DNA from: Deltaproteobacteria bacterium
GTDB taxonomy: Bacteria; Myxococcota_A; Polyangia; Polyangiales; Houyiibacteriaceae
NCBI GenBank assembly: GCA_019313915.1
Contig: JAFDAJ010000033.1
Coordinates: 1-33,836 of the forward strand
Length of the DNA: 33,836 nucleotides
Direction: 5' to 3'
This document shows positions 25,401-33,836 of this stretch, in pieces (within the stretch, counting starts at the first letter, position 1; each line of letters starts with the position of its first letter). The notes under the pieces are model-generated. The model made no database searches. It was not told where the DNA came from and saw only the letters and a list, made by a program, of their open reading frames with translations. The translations under genes were made by a program, and so were the position numbers.

Positions 25401-26155
25401 CCAACCTCGACGCCGCCGCAACGCGGTGGGGACAGAGCGGACGCATCACGCTTTTTTTGAGGGACGGCGCCGACCCGCAGGACATCGCGCAGCTGCGCGT
25501 CGTGCTCGAGGGACTCGCCGACGTGAGCGAAGTGACGCACGTAACGCCGGCGCAGGCGCGCGAGTCGTTTCTCGAAGAGGCCGACGTTGGTGCGGACTTG
25601 AGCAAGCTTCCCTCTGAGGTGTTTCCAGCGTCCCTCGAGGTGGCGCTGGTCCAGGGCGTGACGCGCGAACGGAGTGAATCGATCGCGATGCGCCTCACTC
25701 AGTTTCGCGCGGTGAGTGACGTGGAGAGCTATGGGCGATGGTTCCAGAAGCTCGACCACTTGCTGTGGGGTGCGCGAATGTTGGCGGGTGGCCTGGCTCT
25801 GCTGGTGATGTTCTGTGTAGTGGCTGTCATCGGCAACACGATTCGCTTGGCGGTCGCGCGGCGGCGTCAGGAAATCGAAGTCATGAAGCTGTGCGGTGCG
25901 ACCAACGGCTTCGTTCGCGGTCCGTTCGTGCTCGAAGGCATGTTTCAAGGGTTCGCGTCAGCGCTTCTCGCGGTCCTTTCCCTGTTGGTCGGGTATCTCG
26001 TGCTTCACGACTCGGTGGACTCGACCTTGGCTGCGTTGACCGGAAGCAAGGTTGTCTTCCTCGGCGCATGGACGGTGGTGGCGTTGCTGGTCGGCGGCGC
26101 CGTGATCGGTGCAATTGGCAGTGCGGTATCGGTGCGACGCTATCTAGCGGTGTGA
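25397..26155 (+). CDS. ftsX: Cell-division permease FtsX (N-terminal transmembrane helix displaced by frame discontinuity)
   Basis: FtsX is the membrane partner of FtsE. From GTG 25397 the frame holds the periplasmic ECD (GRITLFLRDGADPQDIAQLR onward). Then come a transmembrane helix (GLALLVMFCVVAVIGNTIRL), the hallmark loop RRRQEIEVMKLCGATNGFVR with PFVLEGMFQG, and two final helices ending VSVRRYLAV. The first transmembrane helix is missing from this start. In the same frame just upstream lies FICLGATLLGVTNLDAAATR, and one extra T in the TTT at 25366-25368 would join it to the FtsX-like tail of the ftsE frame. GTG 25397 has no ribosome site of its own, though the GTGA overlap could allow coupling. 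The EnvC-like gene starts one base after the stop. Confidence 0.82.
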   Translation: MTNLDAAATRWGQSGRITLFLRDGADPQDIAQLRVVLEGLADVSEVTHVTPAQARESFLEEADVGADLSKLPSEVFPASLEVALVQGVTRERSESIAMRLTQFRAVSDVESYGRWFQKLDHLLWGARMLAGGLALLVMFCVVAVIGNTIRLAVARRRQEIEVMKLCGATNGFVRGPFVLEGMFQGFASALLAVLSLLVGYLVLHDSVDSTLAALTGSKVVFLGAWTVVALLVGGAVIGAIGSAVSVRRYLAV

Positions 26156-26156
26156 G

Positions 26157-27143
26157 ATGAGAATCAAAGGCAGACTCTGGGTTTGGATCGCAGTTGGGCT
26201 CTTCTCGGTCACCGGCTGGGCCGCCGCGGAGCAGGACCTCGGAGTCAGCGGATTGACGGACGTGCCCGCGGTCGAAGGCAAGATCGCCGAGAACCTCGCG
26301 CGGGTCGAACATGCCCAGGCACGGCAGGCACAAATCGACGCCGAGATTTCCGGCCTTGCGGACAAGCGCGAAGAGGCCGAGCGGCGGCTCCACGAGCGAG
26401 CGCGTGGTCTTTATCGCATTCGGCGCGCCGGAATGCTCCCGGTGGCGGGTGGCTTCGATGCGCTGATGGGACACCTCGCGCGGGTGCAGAGGCTCTCCCG
26501 AATGGTCAAGGGCGACCTCGATACGATGGAGTTTCTCGGTGAGCGTGGCGCTGCGCTTCGCGTCGAGCGGAACGAGCTCGCCGAAGCGCTTCAAGAGGCC
26601 CAAATCGCCGTGCGGGCGCTCGAGGCCAAGAAGGAAGAGATCGAACACAGCCGCCGCAGCGCTTCGCTGTTTCAGGAAACGCTTGGCGGCGAGCCACAAG
26701 AGACGCCAAGCAACAGCGTGAGCTACGGCCGCATCCGTGTGTCCGGCGACATGGATGACCTCGGCGACGGCTTCGCGCGGATGCGAGGTCAACTGGCGTT
26801 GCCCGTCCAAGGCTCGATGCGAATCGGCGAGAGTTCCCGTGAAGGCGCACCCGGTTTGGAGTTCTACGGACGCCCGGGCGGCCCTGTCCGCGCAGCCGCT
26901 GACGGCAAAGTCGCTTTTGCACGCAGCTACGGAGCCTACGGCCTCATGGTCATCATCGACCACGGCAGCAGCTTCTACACCGTCTACGGAGGCCTAGGCT
27001 CCACAGACATCCAAGTAGGCGACTGGGTAGGCATGAGCACCCGAGTAGGCACCCTCGACACAGCCTCCCCCGACGCCATCCTCTTCTTCGAAGTCCGCCG
27101 AGGCACCCGCCCCCTAGACGCCCGCAGCTGGCTAGGCCTGTAG
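26157..27143 (+). CDS. EnvC-like murein hydrolase activator (degenerate M23/LytM domain)
   Basis: This 328-residue protein has a signal peptide (WVWIAVGLFSVTGWAAAEQ), a long charged coiled-coil region (about 35-180, for example AEISGLADKREEAERRLHER) and a C-terminal LytM/M23 domain (about 215-326). That domain has VRAAADGKVAFARSYGAYGL, VIIDHGSSFYTVYGGL and FFEVRRGTRPLDARSWLGL. The first zinc-ligand motif (normally HxGxD) is GLEFYG, and the HxH motif is AILFFEV, so it should bind no zinc and not cleave peptidoglycan. Coiled coil plus inactive LytM, directly after ftsEX, is the EnvC design: FtsEX recruits it to activate an amidase. The last part of the gene avoids G at third positions. Confidence 0.88.
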   Translation: MRIKGRLWVWIAVGLFSVTGWAAAEQDLGVSGLTDVPAVEGKIAENLARVEHAQARQAQIDAEISGLADKREEAERRLHERARGLYRIRRAGMLPVAGGFDALMGHLARVQRLSRMVKGDLDTMEFLGERGAALRVERNELAEALQEAQIAVRALEAKKEEIEHSRRSASLFQETLGGEPQETPSNSVSYGRIRVSGDMDDLGDGFARMRGQLALPVQGSMRIGESSREGAPGLEFYGRPGGPVRAAADGKVAFARSYGAYGLMVIIDHGSSFYTVYGGLGSTDIQVGDWVGMSTRVGTLDTASPDAILFFEVRRGTRPLDARSWLGL

Positions 27144-27167
27144 AGGGGCTGGAGAGTCGGAGCCGCT

Positions 27168-27186
27168 CCCGCCCGAAATATGCGGG
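27168..27186 (+). terminator. Weak stem-loop after the ftsEX-envC unit
   Basis: CCCGC (27168-27172), a nine-base loop, then GCGGG (27182-27186) form a short GC-rich hairpin followed by TTCTTGT. It lies between the EnvC-like and nitroreductase genes. The stem is only five base pairs and the T-tract is broken, so this is a weak candidate for an intrinsic terminator. Confidence 0.25.
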
Positions 27187-27220
27187 TTCTTGTGGTATGG
27201 TCGATCGGCGCGGAGGCGAG

Positions 27221-27688
27221 ATGAGCTATCGAGATTTTCTAAACAATTTTTCGGTTACGCCCTTCGGGAGCTGGATTGCGAAGACGTTCGCCGCGAAGGT
27301 GGATCCCGCCATCTACAAAATCAGTGGTGGCCGATTCACCAGCACAGGTCCGCTGACGATACCGCAGCTCACCTTGACGACGATCGGTCGTAAGTCAGGC
27401 AAGGAGAGAACCGTTCAACTTGGGTACACCGAGGACGGCGATGGCGTCTTGATCGTCGCGAGCAACTTCGGCGGCACGAACCACCCCGCGTGGTCATACA
27501 ACCTCGACGCGAATCCACAGGTGAAGATCCTACTCGGCTCAGAAGAGCGAGACGTCGTCGCAACGCGTCTGACAGACTCGGAAAAGGCCATCCTCTGGCC
27601 GAAGATCGCCGACACGATTCCGCAGATGAAGACCTACGTAGTGAGGACGGAGCGAAACATCAAGGTGTACCGGTTGACGGCCGCGTAG
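27221..27688 (+). CDS. Deazaflavin-dependent nitroreductase-family (DDN) protein
   Basis: This 155-residue single-domain protein fits the F420H2/flavin-dependent split-beta-barrel DDN family (PF04075): LTLTTIGRKSGKERTVQLGY (about 46-65), VLIVASNFGGTNHPAWSYNL (about 73-92), and DANPQVKILLGSEERDVVAT, which contains the usual NP.V.. strand. Members reduce nitroimidazoles, quinones or fatty acids in actinobacteria, mostly with coenzyme F420. F420 genes are not in the window, so the cofactor here is uncertain. The start is fixed by GGAGG four bases before ATG 27221; eight residues encoded upstream are not family sequence. Confidence 0.9.
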   Translation: MSYRDFLNNFSVTPFGSWIAKTFAAKVDPAIYKISGGRFTSTGPLTIPQLTLTTIGRKSGKERTVQLGYTEDGDGVLIVASNFGGTNHPAWSYNLDANPQVKILLGSEERDVVATRLTDSEKAILWPKIADTIPQMKTYVVRTERNIKVYRLTAA

Positions 27689-27708
27689 GCCGCCAGTGTC
27701 AGCGGTAG

Positions 27709-31029
<3,321 letters not shown>

Positions 31030-31030
31030 A

Positions 31031-31045
31031 AGGGGACTGTCCCCT
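31031..31045 (+). repeat. REP-like GGGGAC/GTCCCC palindrome between convergent genes
   Basis: AGGGGACTGTCCCCT is a perfect inverted repeat (seven bases each side of one T), flanked by AA before and CTTT after. It sits between the convergent beta-galactosidase stop and the cytochrome stop. Short palindromes of this GGGGAC-GTCCCC kind are often seen between genes in proteobacteria, and some belong to RAYT-mobilised REP elements. It may also act as a bidirectional terminator, although the loop is tight. Confidence 0.6.
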
Positions 31046-31047
31046 CT

Positions 31048-31407
31048 TTATGGGGCTACAGCGCCGATGGTGAGGGTGTAGGCCAGCAGGTTTTCTAGGC
31101 TGGCGTCGCTGATCTTGTCTGGGCCGAAGGCGGGCATGTCGTCGCCGCCGGAGCGGACCTTCCAGCGCATCTGCGAAGGGGATTCGCCTTCGCCTGCGAT
31201 CTTCGGACCGTCGCCTTCTTCACCGCCAGGGTGGCAGCCTTCGCAGAACTCGGCGAAGACCTCGGTGCCTGCGGCGACATCCGTGGACCCGATCGGGAAG
31301 TCGAAGTCCGCTAACGAATAGGCCGTCGTGCCCGAAGACTCCTTGGAGCATCCGTATGCAATTGCCAGTGTGCCGATCATCAAACCTAGGATCAGTTTCG
31401 TCCCCAT
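31048..31407 (-). CDS. c-type cytochrome lipoprotein
   Basis: This 119-residue protein starts with a signal peptide ending in the lipobox AYGC (Cys20). It then contains one haem-binding motif CEGCH (within VFAEFCEGCHPGGEEGDG, about 50-67) and a likely distal ligand methionine in DDMPAFGPDKISD (about 89-101). It is a small class I cytochrome c, probably membrane-anchored in the periplasm, and resembles cbb3/alternative-complex-III-type shuttle cytochromes. AAGGTGA five bases before the ATG is a good ribosome site. It starts 23 bases after thiC on the same strand, so co-transcription is likely. No oxidase genes are adjacent. Confidence 0.9.
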   Translation of the reverse strand: MGTKLILGLMIGTLAIAYGCSKESSGTTAYSLADFDFPIGSTDVAAGTEVFAEFCEGCHPGGEEGDGPKIAGEGESPSQMRWKVRSGGDDMPAFGPDKISDASLENLLAYTLTIGAVAP

Positions 31408-31430
31408 CTCTTCACCTTTCTCGGGCGCCG

Positions 31431-33209
31431 CTATGCGCGCGGCACTCCTTCATTCCCCTTGCGGCGCAGCTGTAGCAGCTTTTCGCCCTGGATCCGAAAC
31501 GCCTCTGTTCCGTCCCTTACCAAATCACTGTGACAGGCGGCTCGGTCCTCGTCGCCGACCGCGTTCTTCGTCTTGCCGGCCAGCCGGTGAATCTCATCCG
31601 GGGATAGGTGACCTCGAGCCCGGAGAATCTCCTGTTGCTCGGACGTGAGGGCCGCTGATTTCGCGACCCGCTCCCGCTCGAAGCCGTCGGCCTTGCCGGA
31701 TTCGAACTCCACGATCTCCTTGGAGATGCGCACCGAGCACCAGTCGTGGCCGCACATCGCGCAGAAGTCGGTGTCGACGTCCAAGTCCTCGTCGTGAAAT
31801 GCGCGCGCCGTGTCGCTGTCGAACGCCAGATCGAAGTGCTTCTCCCAGTTGAGCGCCGCTCGGGCCCGGGTGAGGTCGTCGTCCCAGTCACGTGCGCCGG
31901 GAATCCCGAGAGCCACGTCCGAGGCATGGGCCGCGATCTTGTAGGCGATGCATCCCTGCTTGACGTCGTCCTTCTTCGGCAATCCCAGGTGTTCCTTGGG
32001 CGTCACGTAGCAAAGCATCGCCGCGCCGTGAAAGCCCGCGGCGGTTGCCCCGATTGCGCTCGTAATATGGTCGTAGCCAGGAAACACGTCGGTGACGAGT
32101 GGTCCGAGTACGTAAAAGGGCGCGCCGTGGCAGCGTTGCCGCTGGAGCTTCATGTTGTATTCGACTTGGTCGAAGGGAACATGTCCCGGTCCCTCGACCA
32201 TCACCTGACATCCCTTGCGCCAGGCACGTTCCGTTAGCTCGCCCAGTCGGTCGAGCTCGCCGAGCTGTGCGTCGTCGGTCGCGTCGGCAAGCCCGCCGGG
32301 CCGCAACCCGTCGCCCAACGAAAACGAGACATCGTATTCGCGCATCACATCGCAGATCGCCTCGAAGTGCGTGTACATCGGGTTCTCCTGGCCGTGATGC
32401 AGCATCCATTTGGCCAGAAGTGATCCGCCACGCGAAACCACCCCGATGAGGCGCTTGCGGATGAAAGGCAGATGTTCGCGGGCGACCCCTGCGTGAATCG
32501 TGAAGTAGTCGACGCCTTGTCGCGCCTGATGGCGCAGGCTTTCGAGAATCACGTCCAGCGTCAGCTCTTCGATGCTTCGGCCAATGATCATCGAGTAGAT
32601 GGGCACCGTGCCAATCGGCACGCGAGAGTTGTGAATGATGGCCTGGCGCGTGGCATCGAGGTCGCCACCGGTCGAAAGGTCCATCACCGTGTCGGCACCC
32701 CAGCGTTCCGCCCAACGCAGCTTCTCGACCTCTTCATCCGTGCCGGAAGACACGGGCGAGGCACCCATGTTTGCGTTGACCTTCGTGAGACCGGCGCGGC
32801 CGATGCACATCGGGTCGAGCGCATGCCGAAGATGCATCTTGTTGGCTGGGATGATCATTCGCCCAGCAGCTACTTCGTCGCGGACCTGCTCCGGGTTGAG
32901 GTGCGTCTCGCGTTCAGCGACGCGCTGCATCTCGGGGGTGATGGTTCCGAGCCGGGCGTGCTCGAGCTGAGTCATCGGCTCGAAGCCCTCGGGCGCGTGC
33001 CAACGACCGTCTTCGAAACGCCAATCTTCCGGCATGAAATCCCATGCGGTCTTGTCGCTCGGCTGCGGCATCCCTGGGGTGTCGGGCGACGAGAAGGCGC
33101 GGGGGCCGCCAATATCGGGTGCGTTCGCAAACGAGCCCGGCGTCGTGCCCGCGCCTTGGCTCGATGGGTTGTGGGCGCCTCGAAGGGGGATCTTGAAGTC
33201 GTTCATCAT
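31431..33209 (-). CDS. thiC: Phosphomethylpyrimidine synthase (ThiC)
   Basis: ThiC is the radical SAM enzyme that rearranges aminoimidazole ribotide into the hydroxymethylpyrimidine phosphate of thiamine. The 592-residue protein has the 4Fe-4S motif CAMCGHDWC (CX2CX4C) near its C-terminus, as is normal for ThiC. Other core segments are [67 protein letters not shown] and [17 protein letters not shown]. The start is either of two adjacent ATGs (33209 or 33206), with GGAG 4-7 bases upstream; the upstream extension is not family sequence. A TPP riboswitch lies about 30 bases upstream. The cytochrome lipoprotein gene follows 23 bases downstream. Confidence 0.97.
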   Translation of the reverse strand: MMNDFKIPLRGAHNPSSQGAGTTPGSFANAPDIGGPRAFSSPDTPGMPQPSDKTAWDFMPEDWRFEDGRWHAPEGFEPMTQLEHARLGTITPEMQRVAERETHLNPEQVRDEVAAGRMIIPANKMHLRHALDPMCIGRAGLTKVNANMGASPVSSGTDEEVEKLRWAERWGADTVMDLSTGGDLDATRQAIIHNSRVPIGTVPIYSMIIGRSIEELTLDVILESLRHQARQGVDYFTIHAGVAREHLPFIRKRLIGVVSRGGSLLAKWMLHHGQENPMYTHFEAICDVMREYDVSFSLGDGLRPGGLADATDDAQLGELDRLGELTERAWRKGCQVMVEGPGHVPFDQVEYNMKLQRQRCHGAPFYVLGPLVTDVFPGYDHITSAIGATAAGFHGAAMLCYVTPKEHLGLPKKDDVKQGCIAYKIAAHASDVALGIPGARDWDDDLTRARAALNWEKHFDLAFDSDTARAFHDEDLDVDTDFCAMCGHDWCSVRISKEIVEFESGKADGFERERVAKSAALTSEQQEILRARGHLSPDEIHRLAGKTKNAVGDEDRAACHSDLVRDGTEAFRIQGEKLLQLRRKGNEGVPRA

Positions 33210-33238
33210 GCTTCTCCCGCAGGGAAGAAGCTGGTGAT

Positions 33239-33315
33239 TCGCTTCCCTACGCCGGTCCAAACCGGATCAGGTTCGACGGGTTCTTCTCAGCCCTCTTGGG
33301 CACCCCGAGCGAGGC
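33239..33315 (-). promoter_or_regulatory. TPP riboswitch (THI element) in the thiC leader
   Basis: Read on the reverse strand, this leader matches the thiamine pyrophosphate riboswitch: CTCGGGGTGCC opens the P1/P2 region, GGCTGAGAAG is the pyrimidine-sensor core, ACCCGTCGAACCTGATCC the conserved second core, and GGACCGGCGTAGGGAAGCG closes the pyrophosphate arm. Its 3' end lies about 30 bases before the thiC start. In Gram-negative bacteria, thiamine pyrophosphate binding usually hides the ribosome site, so this should repress thiC, and probably the cytochrome downstream, when thiamine is plentiful. This is a strong motif match. Confidence 0.95.
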
Positions 33316-33377
33316 GCGACTCTAGCACGACCCCCCGGGCGCGGCTATCCTCCCCATCGCCCTTGCCTGGGAACACC

Positions 33378-33836
33378 ATGACCTCGACACCATTGTATCG
33401 TTCGCGCCCGAGTGGCTTCGAAATCCAACCGGCGTCCCAACCCGAAGCGCGGAGGATCAACGACTTCATCTATCTGTCGGAGGGGCTTTCCAATTCCGAG
33501 GGGCGCATCGTGATCAACACCGGCATGGGTTTCGAGGCGCCGGTGCACAAACGCAACTTCGACGCGATCGATGACAGTCCGGTGCGGTACATCTTGCTCA
33601 CCCAGGGTCATGTCGACCACGTCGGCGGGGTGGATCTGTTTCGCGACGAGGGCACGCAGCTCGTTGCGCAGGCACATAACCAGCCGCACCAAACGGACGA
33701 TGGCCGCATTGCTGCCTTTCGAGCGTCACGCAGCGCGTTTGCGTTTGCCGACGCGATCGCACGCGCCTGGAAGCATATCCAAGAGAACGTTGGTGGCGGC
33801 ATCCCGGCCCAGTCCCGCCCCACACCGGACATCACG
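33378..33836 (+). CDS. Metallo-beta-lactamase-fold protein, partial (runs off the right edge)
   Basis: From ATG 33378 the frame is open to the window end (153 residues), with GGGA six bases upstream. A strand/loop pair IVINTGMGFEAPVHKRNFD leads to YILLTQGHVDHVGGVDLF, the position of the metal-binding THxHxDH motif, and DEGTQLVAQAHNQ holds a later histidine. The first histidine of the motif is glutamine here (TQGHVDH), while HxDH is intact. The rest of the fold lies outside the window. It is divergent from thiC, sharing the riboswitch region. The substrate is unknown; only the fold assignment is firm. Confidence 0.8.
   Translation, partial: MTSTPLYRSRPSGFEIQPASQPEARRINDFIYLSEGLSNSEGRIVINTGMGFEAPVHKRNFDAIDDSPVRYILLTQGHVDHVGGVDLFRDEGTQLVAQAHNQPHQTDDGRIAAFRASRSAFAFADAIARAWKHIQENVGGGIPAQSRPTPDIT

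Overview
The window is GC-rich bacterial chromosome with closely packed genes on both strands. I saw no tRNA, rRNA, CRISPR array, transposase or phage gene. Gene style and content suggest a deltaproteobacterium in the broad sense, most likely Myxococcota: many lipoproteins, TPR and HEAT-like proteins, a cyclic-nucleotide-binding protein, FtsEX with an EnvC-like partner, and a PPDK regulatory protein. This assignment is an inference from gene content; no marker gene settles it. Most of the window is core metabolism and housekeeping, with a few genes that are broken or odd.

Layout. 1-4.6 kb: a secreted animal-type haem peroxidase, a small lipoprotein gene bracketed by a 17-bp direct repeat, a phosphofructokinase with a PKTIDND active site, and a YhhN-family membrane protein broken by a perfect 25-bp tandem duplication. 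4.7-7.4 kb: a zinc-ribbon SAM methyltransferase and a GT4 glycosyltransferase two bases apart, meeting a convergent crotonase stop-to-stop. 7.5-12.4 kb: a CBS-pair protein, a NnrU-like membrane protein, an amidase, a TauE/SafE permease and a beta-lactamase-fold serine hydrolase. 12.4-13.1 kb: a small gene graveyard holding an alpha/beta-hydrolase tail and an FMN-dependent alpha-hydroxy-acid dehydrogenase missing two internal blocks. 13.2-17.7 kb: a class III aminotransferase translationally coupled to a kinase-like protein of unknown function, a CopD-like membrane protein, protein-L-isoaspartate methyltransferase, and a double-hotdog mesaconyl-CoA hydratase homologue.

17.8-24.5 kb: a 44-residue arginine/lysine-rich protein just upstream of the PPDK/PEP synthase regulatory protein; a cNMP-binding protein; panB-panC with a 4-base overlap; a coupled HEAT-like/TPR pair of unknown function; and a second crotonase. 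24.6-27.1 kb: the division module ftsE-ftsX-envC-like. Here ftsE reads straight into what looks like the FtsX N-terminus, with a one-base discontinuity at a TTT run, and the LytM domain of the EnvC-like protein has lost its zinc ligands, as expected of an amidase activator. 27.2-33.8 kb: a deazaflavin-type nitroreductase, a GH2 beta-galactosidase lipoprotein, a REP-like palindrome, a c-type cytochrome lipoprotein behind thiC, the TPP riboswitch of thiC, and a truncated metallo-beta-lactamase-fold gene at the right edge.

No clearly new multi-gene system is visible. The best leads are the aminotransferase/pseudokinase pair (13.2-15.4 kb), the coupled HEAT/TPR pair (21.3-23.7 kb), the tiny basic protein at 17.8 kb, the ftsE-ftsX junction, and the repeat-bracketed lipoprotein gene.
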